Source: Candidatus Moraniibacteriota bacterium
GTDB lineage: Bacteria > Patescibacteriota > Minisyncoccia > Moranbacterales > UBA1568
Assembly (NCBI GenBank): GCA_023261685.1
Contig: JAHFOM010000019.1
Span: forward strand, 5,140 to 17,200
Direction of reading: 5' to 3'
Length of the DNA stretch: 12,061 nucleotides
Shown: positions 1-5,286 of the stretch, one piece after another
Numbering within the stretch: position 1 is the first letter of the stretch
Layout of the letters: every line of letters begins with the position of its first letter
The notes under the pieces: model-generated
Database searches by the model: none
Told to the model about the DNA's origin: nothing
What the model saw: the letters and a program-made list of their open reading frames with translations, nothing else
Made by a program: the position numbers and the translations under genes

Positions 1-21
1 AAAAAACTCCTCTTCAATATT

Positions 22-435
22 TCACGAATGAGGATTCAGGTCTTTTATTTTCTTCGCTGTCCGTTTCTCCAGTATCTTCTGTGTTTTCTCGCGGAGTGCC
101 AGAAATTCATTGTGCAGTCCGAGCAGATCACTGTCCGACATATCTTCTACATCCAAAAGCTGGTTGCGAGCCCTCTTGGTGGAACGGATCAGTTCATCGA
201 GCTTCAGGTGGATCGCCTTGGCATCGCGGTTCTGAGTATTCTGCACCAAAAAAATGATGAGAAAAGTAAGCACCGATGTGCCGGTGTTGATGACGAGTTG
301 CCATGTGTCCGAATAATCGAAATACACTCCCGACAAGGCCCATATGACAATGACGGCAAAAGCGCTCGCAAAGGCCAGCGGCGATCCGACAATGATTGAT
401 ATGCGTTGCGCCACTTTGTGAAAGAGATCATTCAT
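22..435 (-). CDS. Low-affinity iron permease family small membrane protein
   Basis: A 137-residue protein with two hydrophobic segments (about residues 12-38 and 47-65) followed by a charged, probably helical cytoplasmic tail. The stretch after the second segment, reading INTGTSVLTFLIIFLVQNTQ (50-69) and then NRD, is the hallmark of the low-affinity iron permease family (PF04120). Despite the family name, direct iron transport by such short bacterial members is poorly established, so the family call is firmer than the function. The ATG at 435 is chosen because the preceding stretch is AT-rich and holds no better start; there is no Shine-Dalgarno site. The gene lies 53 bp downstream of msrB on the same strand and could be read through from the bcp-msrB promoter. 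The stop is TGA. Confidence 0.8.
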   Translation of the reverse strand: MNDLFHKVAQRISIIVGSPLAFASAFAVIVIWALSGVYFDYSDTWQLVINTGTSVLTFLIIFLVQNTQNRDAKAIHLKLDELIRSTKRARNQLLDVEDMSDSDLLGLHNEFLALREKTQKILEKRTAKKIKDLNPHS

Positions 436-488
436 ATTTTTTATTTTTAGAAAACACTGATGCTGAACACAGACACATCACATACCTG

Positions 489-857
489 CTATGCTCCTTC
501 TTTTTTTGTAGGAATGAAACGCAGTGAAAGGGAATTGACGCAGTGGCGCGTGTCTTTGGGTGTGAGTCGCTCGCCAACAAACACGTGCCCGAGATGAGCG
601 TCGCAATGTGCGCAGACTATTTCGGTCCGCCGTCCGTCTGCATCCGGGATATGCTTCACCGCACCCGTGATTTCCTGATCGAAACTCGGCCACCCGCACC
701 CGGAATGAAATTTCGCATCAGAAGTGTAGAGCGACGTTTCACAGCGCCGGCAGACATAGGTTCCCTCCACAAAAAAATCATCATACTCACCGGTAAACGG
801 AGGCTCCGTTCCTTTGCCCACGATGACCCGCTCTTCTTCTGGCGTCAGTGTCCGCAT
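489..857 (-). CDS. msrB: Peptide-methionine (R)-S-oxide reductase MsrB
   Basis: Cytosolic repair enzyme that reduces the R epimer of methionine sulfoxide in proteins. The 122 residues cover a complete single-domain MsrB. Visible motifs are the GTEPPFTGEY opening (16-25), two CxxC zinc-binding pairs (C36/C39 and C82/C85), GCGWPSF (53-59) with C54 in the usual resolving-cysteine position, DAHLGHVF (86-93), and the catalytic cysteine C106 in RHCVNS (commonly RYCxN). All key residues are present, so it should be active and of the zinc-containing form. The ATG lies 2 nt past the bcp stop with no recognisable ribosome-binding site, which implies translational coupling within a bcp-msrB operon. Confidence 0.96.
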   Translation of the reverse strand: MRTLTPEEERVIVGKGTEPPFTGEYDDFFVEGTYVCRRCETSLYTSDAKFHSGCGWPSFDQEITGAVKHIPDADGRRTEIVCAHCDAHLGHVFVGERLTPKDTRHCVNSLSLRFIPTKKEGA

Positions 858-859
858 AA

Positions 860-1330
860 CTACTTTTTGAGTGTTTTCACATCAGCCAGAATTTCTTCGG
901 CGTGCTCATCGGTCTTGACGTTTGCGTAGATTTTCACGATTTTTCCGGTCGCATCGATAAGAAAGGTCGTCCGAACGATGCCCTCGTATTCGCGTCCCAT
1001 AAATTTCTTCATCTTCAACACGCCATACTGTTCTACCACTGTTTTTTCAAAATCAGAAAGCAGTGTGAACGGCAAAGAATACTTCTCCGCGAATTTCTTG
1101 TGATTCTTGACCGGATCAGCCGAAACACCGAGCACCACCACTCCGGCGCGCTTCAGCTTGCTATAGCCGTCGCGGAAACTGCAGGCTTCTGCCGTGCATC
1201 CCGGCGTGTCATCCTTGGGATAGAAATAGAGTACCACCCATTTTCCCACATACTGTTTGAGCGAGTGCTCTTTCCCGTTTTGATCGGGCAAGGTAAACTG
1301 GGGCGCCTTCTGCTTGAGTTTGAGCTCCAT
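860..1330 (-). CDS. bcp: Thioredoxin-dependent peroxiredoxin, Bcp/PrxQ type
   Basis: Thiol peroxidase that reduces hydrogen peroxide and organic hydroperoxides. From the ATG at 1330 the protein is 156 aa, the length of E. coli Bcp, and the peroxidatic cysteine (C45, in TPGC) and resolving cysteine (C50) fall at the same numbers as in E. coli. Other landmarks are the thioredoxin-like segment VVLYFYPKDDTPGCT (32-46), the GVSAD strand (68-72) and R120 in the IVRTTFLID strand. The reading frame is open upstream to 1396, but the promoter at 1368-1396 lies inside that extension and excludes it. An ATG at 1336 (two residues longer) is the only real alternative. A GGAGGGG stretch at 1353-1359 is a little far (16 nt from 1336) to be a normal ribosome-binding site. 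First gene of the bcp-msrB operon. Confidence 0.95.
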   Translation of the reverse strand: MELKLKQKAPQFTLPDQNGKEHSLKQYVGKWVVLYFYPKDDTPGCTAEACSFRDGYSKLKRAGVVVLGVSADPVKNHKKFAEKYSLPFTLLSDFEKTVVEQYGVLKMKKFMGREYEGIVRTTFLIDATGKIVKIYANVKTDEHAEEILADVKTLKK

Positions 1331-1367
1331 AAGCATACTGTTAGCGGATAATCCCCTCCATATCGCT

Positions 1368-1396
1368 ATTATAGCACGCCCTCTTTCTTTTTTCAA
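1368..1396 (-). promoter_or_regulatory. Strong sigma70-type promoter of bcp-msrB
   Basis: On the minus strand: -35 TTGAAA (1396-1391), 17-bp spacer, perfect -10 TATAAT (1373-1368) preceded by TGC, making an extended -10. The predicted start point is about 1361, which coincides with an ATG opening a six-codon ORF (MEGIIR, stop TAA) before the real bcp start. This may be a leader peptide or chance. The promoter decides the bcp start codon. Confidence 0.8.
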
Positions 1397-1599
1397 GCCA
1401 AAAAAAACTCCACCACATTCCCTTTCAGTGGTTTCAAAAATTTTCGAGAACGACCGGAACTGAACTACTCGTCCGCCAGCTGGCGGACTGCGTTCTGAGA
1501 ACCCACGGTTCTCAGCGTTTCGCTGCTCTCCTCCAACTGAAAAACAAATGTTTTTCCGACCCTTTTCTTGTTCGAGTCCAATTCAAGACAGCATAAACA
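1397..1599. other. Gene-free stretch with palindromic DNA upstream of bcp
   Basis: No plausible gene lies here. It holds a perfect 18-bp palindrome at 1471-1488 (arms GTCCGCCAG/CTGGCGGAC), a 9-bp stem CTGAGAACC with a 3-nt loop at 1495-1515, and an AT stem AAAAACA/TGTTTTT around 1541-1555. The block runs directly into the bcp promoter. It looks like a compact structured intergenic element; whether it is repeated elsewhere cannot be seen from one window. Confidence 0.55.
1471..1515. repeat. Two adjacent palindromes (18-bp perfect and 9-bp stem-loop)
   Basis: 1471-1488 is a perfect palindrome centred on AGCT. 1495-1503 pairs with 1507-1515 around the loop CAC. The pairing is certain from the sequence. 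The role (REP-like repeat, protein site or transcript structure) is not known. Confidence 0.75.
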
Positions 1600-1631
1600 A
1601 AAACTTCCACATCAGAAGATGTGGAAGTTTT
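1600..1631 (-). terminator. Intrinsic terminator of the tRNA cluster
   Basis: A 14-bp perfect stem (1600-1613 with 1618-1631; core AAACTTCCACATC) closed by a 4-nt loop. On the minus strand it is followed by TTGTTT, so with the stem's own end it presents a U-rich tail. It lies 6 nt past the tRNA-Asp 3' end. The A-rich opposite flank would allow weaker use on the plus strand. Confidence 0.85.
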
Positions 1632-1637
1632 GTTGTG

Positions 1638-1711
1638 CGGGAGCGACCGGACTCGAACCGGCGACCTACTGCGTGACAGGCAGTCGCTCTAACCAGCTGA
1701 GCTACGCCCCC
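1638..1711 (-). tRNA. tRNA-Asp (anticodon GTC)
   Basis: A complete 74-nt cloverleaf on the minus strand. Acceptor GGGGGCG pairs with CGCTCCC (one G-U), the D stem is GCTC/GAGC, the anticodon stem ACTGC/GCAGT has loop CTGTCAC (anticodon GTC), and the T arm is GCCGG-TTCGAGT-CCGGT. The discriminator base is G73, the known Asp identity base. CCA is not encoded (CAC follows), so it must be added by a CCA-adding enzyme. Last tRNA of the cluster before the terminator. Confidence 0.97.
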
Positions 1712-1739
1712 GTGTCTTTCCTGTTGTATATTTACTTTG

Positions 1740-1813
1740 TACCAGGGGCGAGACTCGAACTCGCGACCTCAGCGTTATGAGTGCTGTGCTCTAGCCAGCT
1801 GAGCTACCCTGGC
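1740..1813 (-). tRNA. tRNA-Met (anticodon CAT), elongator type
   Basis: A 74-nt cloverleaf: acceptor GCCAGGG/CCCTGGT (G1-U72 wobble), D stem GCTC/GAGC, anticodon loop CTCATAA, T arm GCGAG-TTCGAGT-CTCGC, discriminator A73. The anticodon stem CAGCA/CGCTG leaves an A31-C39 mismatch next to the loop. The D arm and paired acceptor end separate it from the initiator at 2023-2096. A lysidine-modified tRNA-Ile2 also reads CAT genomically and cannot be fully excluded, although its features match elongator Met as well. CCA is not encoded. Confidence 0.88.
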
Positions 1814-1894
1814 ATAAACAAAATTCACTAATTCAAACGAGATGAAGATAAAGACGTATCAGTACCTGTCACCTGCTGATAGTAAATAAAGCTG

Positions 1895-1967
1895 GTTGCG
1901 GGGGGGGTGGATTCGCCCGCTGGGCCTGGGATTTTTTCTTTCAGAAAACAATCCCTTCTCATCCACC
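1895..1967. repeat. Partial tRNA-fMet 3'-end copy inside a nested hairpin
   Basis: 1895-1915 repeats the 3' part of the tRNA-fMet gene (2022-2040) except for a longer G run (8 G instead of 6): GTTGC, G run, TGGATTCG. The copy then diverges. 1906-1912 (GGTGGAT) pairs with 1961-1967 (ATCCACC), and inside it 1928-1933 (GGGATT) pairs with 1950-1955 (AATCCC) with an extra T/A extension, giving a two-stage hairpin. A second stem AGCGAGCAA/TTGCTCGCT follows at 1968-1991. Confidence 0.7.
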
Positions 1968-1991
1968 AGCGAGCAAAACCGCTTGCTCGCT
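1968..1991. repeat. 9-bp stem-loop between tRNA genes
   Basis: AGCGAGCAA (1968-1976) pairs perfectly with TTGCTCGCT (1983-1991) around a 6-nt loop. It has no U tract on either strand, so it is not a typical terminator. It may shape processing of the tRNA precursor. Confidence 0.6.
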
Positions 1992-2022
1992 CCCCTGACT
2001 GCGCTTCATTGTATTTCGCTTG

Positions 2023-2096
2023 TTGCGGGGGGTGGATTCGAACCACCGACCTTCTGGTTATGAGCCAGACGAGCTGCCAGACTGCTCTACCCCGCT
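2023..2096 (-). tRNA. Initiator tRNA-fMet (anticodon CAT)
   Basis: A 74-nt cloverleaf with initiator features: no Watson-Crick pair at 1-72 (A1 opposite A72), the A11-U24 D-stem pair in GAGC/GCTC, the D loop AGTCTGGCA, anticodon loop CTCATAA, and acceptor GCGGGG/CCCCGC. It departs from the usual bacterial initiator in two ways. The 1-72 mismatch is A-A rather than C-A, and the anticodon stem TCTGG/CCAGA has two G-C pairs next to the loop plus U29-A41 instead of three consecutive G-C pairs. CCA is not encoded (A73 then CAA). Confidence 0.94.
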
Positions 2097-2109
2097 ATAT
2101 AGCTGACCA

Positions 2110-2195
2110 ATAACTGACAACTTTTAACTTACAACAAAAATCCTAAAAAGGCAATCCGGCTCCTCGCCGCTATAAGCTGTAAGTTGCTGGTTATA
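2110..2195. repeat. Inverted array with 7-nt periodicity between tRNA-fMet and tRNA-Ile
   Basis: The left arm has AACT at 2112, 2119 and 2126 and AAC at 2133, exactly 7 nt apart. The right arm has AGCT, AGTT and GGTT at 2175, 2182 and 2189, again 7 nt apart and in the reverse orientation. The arms are imperfectly complementary (about 18 of 26 positions) around a roughly 35-nt centre. It resembles, in plan, the 9-nt array at 5285-5382. Confidence 0.5.
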
Positions 2196-2199
2196 CCAG

Positions 2200-2273
2200 T
2201 GGGCGATTCAAGATTCGAACTTGAGACCTCGACATTATCAGTGTCGCGCTCTAACCAACTGAGCTAATCGCCC
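2200..2273 (-). tRNA. tRNA-Ile (anticodon GAT)
   Basis: A 74-nt cloverleaf with a perfect acceptor GGGCGAT/ATCGCCC, D stem GCTC/GAGC, anticodon stem CGACA/TGTCG with loop CTGATAA, and T arm TCAAG-TTCGAAT-CTTGA. Discriminator A73; CCA is not encoded (CTG follows). First tRNA of the Ile-fMet-Met-Asp cluster. Confidence 0.97.
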
Positions 2274-2300
2274 TTCACCTAAATGGCTGACACAACAAAA

Positions 2301-2329
2301 ATCCTAACACAGAATGAGAAAAAGCTCAA
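2301..2329 (-). promoter_or_regulatory. Probable promoter of the tRNA cluster
   Basis: Minus-strand TTGAGC (2329-2324), 17-bp spacer, TAGGAT (2306-2301), with a predicted start about 20 nt before tRNA-Ile. The -35 overlaps the stop codon of the EVE gene. The -10 has two mismatches to TATAAT, so the call is moderate. The -10 and its downstream flank recur at 2131-2146, ahead of tRNA-fMet. Confidence 0.5.
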
Positions 2330-2793
2330 GAGGCAAGGGAAAGTATGGTACGAAACTCCTCTCTGGTGACCGGAGTGATAGACAGTCTGTTCCCTGGTCG
2401 TAGAATCATCAAGTTCCGCAAGCTGTTTTCCCGTCGAAGCGCTGTAAGCGGAATCACTTGCTTGAACTGCTTCACAAAGCGCACATCGACCAGCATCCAG
2501 CGTGGATGTTCTTTGGTCGCTTTGGGATCATAGTAATCGCTCTTCCGATCAAACTGCGTCGCATCAGGATACGGGGTGCTCGCGACCTCTGCTGTCCCCG
2601 CTACACCGACTTCCCGGCAACTGGAATGGTAAAACAAAACTCCATCGCCCTTCCGCATCTCGTCACGCATAAAATTCCGTGACTGATAATTGCGTATCCC
2701 CGACCACGGTGTCACCACATCTCGCTTGAGATGCTCTATCGAATAACTCACCGGCTCACTTTTCATCAGCCAGTATCTTTTTTGCTTTGACAT
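2326..2793 (-). CDS. EVE domain-containing protein
   Basis: A 155-residue protein that is entirely an EVE (former DUF55, PUA-like fold) domain. The YWLMKSEP opening (7-14) followed by YSIEHL, then WSGIRNYQSRNFMR and the GDGVLFYHSS strand, are the family's signature elements. EVE domains bind modified bases in RNA or DNA (thymocyte nuclear protein 1 is the eukaryotic member); the ligand here is unknown. The start at 2793 keeps the conserved opening intact, whereas the internal Met at residue 10 would cut it. No Shine-Dalgarno site is present, and the promoter at 2809-2837 predicts a leader of only about 9 nt. It lies between the broken yjjX and the tRNA cluster. The stop is TGA. Confidence 0.92.
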   Translation of the reverse strand: MSKQKRYWLMKSEPVSYSIEHLKRDVVTPWSGIRNYQSRNFMRDEMRKGDGVLFYHSSCREVGVAGTAEVASTPYPDATQFDRKSDYYDPKATKEHPRWMLVDVRFVKQFKQVIPLTALRRENSLRNLMILRPGNRLSITPVTREEFRTILSLAS

Positions 2794-2808
2794 AGGTATT
2801 CAGCCCGT

Positions 2809-2837
2809 GTAATAAGAAAAAATATCAGATTATTCAA
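2809..2837 (-). promoter_or_regulatory. Promoter of the EVE gene
   Basis: TTGAAT (2837-2832), 17-bp spacer, TATTAC (2814-2809) on the minus strand. The predicted start is about 2802, leaving a leader of roughly 9 nt before the ATG at 2793. The -35 overlaps the stop codon of the upstream yjjX remnant, so the EVE gene need not depend on read-through. Confidence 0.55.
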
Positions 2838-3361
2838 TACAACTCCTCATTCTTAAAAGGAATCAAAGCAAACACCACCGCTTCAGTACAGTATTTTGTC
2901 CTGTCAATAACGTTGCCGGTCAGAACACCGACCAATCCGTTAGCTTGTTTTGAATTTACTCTCCCAAAAACGATGCTGTCCGCTTCGCTGAGCTCTTTCC
3001 CCTGTTGTATGAGTTCGGCGATTTTTTGAGGCAGGAAAAAAGCGCCTGTTTTCCCCTTGCCGAATTTTCCCTTTGCCGATTTTATGACCGCCCAAGTACA
3101 TTCCGCCACTTCGGAATCCTTTTCTTCTATACCACCCTCGATGCCGACCCAGAAGTCAGCGCCGGCGCTCTTTTACGAGGCGTTCTCCGCCCTATTCCAC
3201 GCACCCTGAAATGTCTCGGTGTCGCTTCTGGGCTGATCATTGACGCCGGAAAGAACAGAAATACTTTCTATTTCAAAAGTTTCTTCCGGAAACATTTTCT
3301 GAAAACCAGCCAGCGTGGCATTGATTTTGACCGGATTCTTCGAAGCGATAACGATTTTCAT
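2834..3361 (-). pseudogene. yjjX: YjjX-type inosine/xanthosine triphosphatase, interrupted by an in-frame TAA
   Basis: The family (DUF84, NTPase YjjX) hydrolyses non-canonical purine triphosphates such as ITP and XTP. The N-terminal part from the ATG at 3361 reads MKIVIASKNPVKINA, the family's nucleotide-binding start, and continues to NRAENAS. Codon 63 (3175-3173) is TAA. The same frame then continues with KSAGADFWVGIEGGIEE, the conserved core, and runs to the normal C-terminus FALIPFKNEELY. Without the stop it would be 175 aa; E. coli YjjX is about 170. There is no frameshift and no lost segment: one nonsense codon at a position where relatives carry a charged or polar residue. A GTG at 3109 preceded by AAGGA could restart translation, but only after the core motif. 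Alternatives are a sequencing error or read-through. Upstream in-frame ATG at 3382 adds seven residues and is less likely. Confidence 0.85.
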
Positions 3362-3456
3362 ATATTTACTGGAGTAGATCATTCATCAGCACTTTCAAAA
3401 CAACGCTGTCAAAAGATACTTTTTTTCTTTCAACTTCTGCTGACAAAAAATCCATT

Positions 3457-3888
3457 TCAGATGTCCCCGACATCTAAATAATTCGTTCCGGATTTGTGAC
3501 TTTGAAAGGACAACTTGCACATCTCAAAAATTGGGTCGGGCAAGTTGTCTAAATCATACCAACCCCACGATTCTGACTTTTCCGGCTCAAGCACTTTCGG
3601 CTCGCCACTTTTCCAATCAGCAACAAGACCAATATGGACATAGTGTTTCGGCGCGTATTTCGTTACATTTGCTAAAAATTGGAAACGGATATTTTCGATT
3701 TCTATTCCGCACTCTTCTTGAACCTCGCGCCAAGCGCAGTCCGAAAATCCTTCCATATATTCCAAATGTCCGCCCGGAAACGCAAATTCTCCTTCGCCAT
3801 GCGAACCTTTGCGTTTGCCGAGCAAAACTTTCCCATCTTTGAGAATCATTACGCCTACGCCAACTTTTGGTCTTTGTTGTTCGTTCAT
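3457..3888 (-). CDS. NUDIX hydrolase (MutT/NUDT15-like)
   Basis: A 143-aa single-domain NUDIX protein. The Nudix box is complete: G40, E46, R54, E55, E58, E59 and G61 match GX5EX7REUXEEXGU, and the preceding FAFPGGH fits nucleotide-hydrolysing members. The N-terminal RPKVGVGVMILKDGKVLLGKR and C-terminal SWGWYDLDNLP resemble the MutT/NUDT15-like nucleoside triphosphate pyrophosphatases; the exact substrate cannot be told. There is no Shine-Dalgarno site before the ATG at 3888. It lies 53 bp past tRNA-Ala on the same strand with no clear terminator between, so it may be read from the tRNA promoter. It is followed by yjjX, another nucleotide-pool sanitiser. Codon use is more AT-rich than in dprA or topA. 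A 7-bp stem (3459-3475) overlaps its TGA stop. Confidence 0.93.
   Translation of the reverse strand: MNEQQRPKVGVGVMILKDGKVLLGKRKGSHGEGEFAFPGGHLEYMEGFSDCAWREVQEECGIEIENIRFQFLANVTKYAPKHYVHIGLVADWKSGEPKVLEPEKSESWGWYDLDNLPDPIFEMCKLSFQSHKSGTNYLDVGDI
3459..3475 (-). terminator. Weak hairpin at the end of the NUDIX gene
   Basis: AGATGTC (3459-3465) pairs with GACATCT (3469-3475) around a 3-nt loop, overlapping the stop codon. On the minus strand a run of six T appears only about 9 nt later, so this is at best a weak terminator ahead of yjjX. Confidence 0.3.
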
Positions 3889-3940
3889 AAATTTAGTAAG
3901 CAGTTGTCCGCTTCCTTAATTCCGACAATTTCTCTTTGGG

Positions 3941-4013
3941 TGGACCCTGTCGGATTCGAACCGACGACCTCCGCATTGCAAATGCGGCGCTCTACCAACT
4001 AAGCTAAGGGCCC
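3941..4013 (-). tRNA. tRNA-Ala (anticodon TGC)
   Basis: A 73-nt cloverleaf. Acceptor GGGCCCT/AGGGTCC contains the G3-U70 wobble that is the alanine identity element. The anticodon stem CCGCA/TGCGG has loop TTTGCAA, the T arm is GTCGG-TTCGAAT-CCGAC, and the D stem has one U-G pair. Discriminator A73 is followed by CCC, so CCA is not encoded. It has its own strong promoter 12 nt upstream. Confidence 0.97.
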
Positions 4014-4025
4014 AAACGTACAACG

Positions 4026-4054
4026 ATTGTATCAAAAAGTCCTGCCTGAGTCAA
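4026..4054 (-). promoter_or_regulatory. Promoter of tRNA-Ala
   Basis: TTGACT (4054-4049), 17-bp spacer, TACAAT (4031-4026) on the minus strand. The predicted start lies about 6 nt before the mature tRNA 5' end. Both boxes have one mismatch to consensus with ideal spacing. Confidence 0.85.
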
Positions 4055-4076
4055 TTTCCTCCGCCACGCTCGCAGT

Positions 4077-4102
4077 GATAATTGCCGAGGCTCAGAATTA
4101 TC
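4077..4102. repeat. 7-bp inverted repeat in the divergent tRNA-Ala/dprA region
   Basis: GATAATT (4077-4083) and AATTATC (4096-4102) pair around a 12-nt loop between the divergent tRNA-Ala and dprA. It has no U tract. It could be an operator for dprA or incidental. The AT-rich TATTAT at 4122-4127 downstream may be a dprA -10 but has no convincing -35. Confidence 0.35.
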
Positions 4103-4185
4103 GTTACAATGCTACATATTGTATTATACGCATTTGAATACTGCGCTCAACGAAAGTTTCTTTACTGATTGTAAGTTTGATATCT

Positions 4186-5286
4186 ATGCATCCTTCTGCT
4201 CTCCTCTACGCGCTCAGTCTCATCCCCGGCATCGGGTCGAAGACGCTCCGCGATCTCGTCACACACTTCGGCAGTGCGGAAGCACTCTGGTCGGCCGATG
4301 AAAAAACCCTCCTTGCCGTCAAAGGACTCGGACCAAAAACCGTCGCGGCCATCTTGTCTGGGAGAACGTCACTCTCCCCGGAAAAAGAGTGGGAAAAGAT
4401 AAGAGCACAAGGAGTGGATGTTCTCGCTTTTACTGACGAAAAATACCCGCGGCTCCTCAAAGAAATCCCCGACGCACCAGCCATCCTCTATGTACGGGGC
4501 AACTATGATTGGATCGACAGACCAATGATCGCCATCGTCGGCTCGCGCAAATTCACCCAGTACGGCGAACAAGCCGCCTACCGTTTCGCGACAGACTTGG
4601 CGCGCGCAGGCTATATTGTCGTTTCCGGTTTGGCATTTGGCATTGATTCCATCGCCCACAAGGCAGTCCTTGATGCCTCAGGCGTTACGCTCGCCGTCCT
4701 CGGAAGCGGTGTTGATGACACCTCTCTCTCGCCTCGCTCCCACCTCTCGCTTGCCAAAGCTGTGATGAATGCCGGCACGCTCATTGCCGAATACCCGCCC
4801 GGCACCATCGCCACCGAAGGAACATTCCCCGCGCGCAACCGCATCATGGCGGGGATGTGTCTCGGCACCCTCGTCATCGAAGCCGCCGAAAAAAGCGGCA
4901 CCCTCATCACCGCACGTATGGCACTCGACTACAACCGTGAAGTCTTTGCCGTACCCGGATCGATTTTTTCTCCGGTCTCCCTCGGCACCAACGCCCTCAT
5001 CAAAGCCGGTGCCAAAATAGTGACATCCGTGCAAGATATTTTGGAAGAATTTCCTCTGCCGGAAAAGCCAATCATCGCGCCATCTGATGCCGCTTCACCG
5101 AAAAACACACACCTCTCAGAAAGAGAGGAACTCATACTCAAAATACTCTCCCACGAACCTCTCCACGTTGACAAGATTATCAAAGCGACTAGACTGGAAA
5201 CATCATCTGCCATTGCCACGCTCTCACTGCTTGAGATACAAGGGCTGGTAAAAAATATCGGCGGGATGCATTATATAAGAATCTAG
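4186..5286 (+). CDS. dprA: DNA-processing protein DprA (Smf)
   Basis: DprA protects incoming single-stranded DNA during transformation and loads RecA onto it. The 366-aa protein has the full domain order: a helix-hairpin-helix pair at about 10-56 (LIPGIGSKT and VKGLGPKTV), the Rossmann core with VGSRK (118-122), SGLAFGID (147-154), EYPPG (202-206), FPARNRI (214-220) and SGTLITA (237-243), and a C-terminal winged-helix domain from about 305 to 366. Length and layout match E. coli Smf. I use the ATG at 4186; a TTG at 4177 would add three residues. Neither has a Shine-Dalgarno site. It is followed on the same strand by topA, a dprA-topA order also common in Firmicutes. The TAG stop overlaps the first unit of the periodic array at 5285. 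Confidence 0.96.
   Translation: MHPSALLYALSLIPGIGSKTLRDLVTHFGSAEALWSADEKTLLAVKGLGPKTVAAILSGRTSLSPEKEWEKIRAQGVDVLAFTDEKYPRLLKEIPDAPAILYVRGNYDWIDRPMIAIVGSRKFTQYGEQAAYRFATDLARAGYIVVSGLAFGIDSIAHKAVLDASGVTLAVLGSGVDDTSLSPRSHLSLAKAVMNAGTLIAEYPPGTIATEGTFPARNRIMAGMCLGTLVIEAAEKSGTLITARMALDYNREVFAVPGSIFSPVSLGTNALIKAGAKIVTSVQDILEEFPLPEKPIIAPSDAASPKNTHLSEREELILKILSHEPLHVDKIIKATRLETSSAIATLSLLEIQGLVKNIGGMHYIRI

Noticed and set aside
1440..1560. Possible degraded tRNA: GACCGGAACTGAAC resembles an antisense T arm and CTCCAACTGA a D arm
   Set aside because: No acceptor stem or anticodon arm of normal size can be drawn, and the palindromes explain the pairing better.
1568..1780. Plus-strand ORF reading GATGLEPATYCVTGSRSN and PGARLELATSAL
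   Set aside because: It is the antisense translation of tRNA-Asp and tRNA-Met, a familiar artefact; both tRNAs fold perfectly on the minus strand.
1907..2113. Plus-strand ORF containing GGWIRTTDLLVMSQ
   Set aside because: Antisense translation of the initiator tRNA gene and its partial copy; no independent coding signal.
3173..3175. TAA as a reassigned sense codon
   Set aside because: TAA ends topA and the Fur-family gene at normal lengths, so reassignment is not supported.
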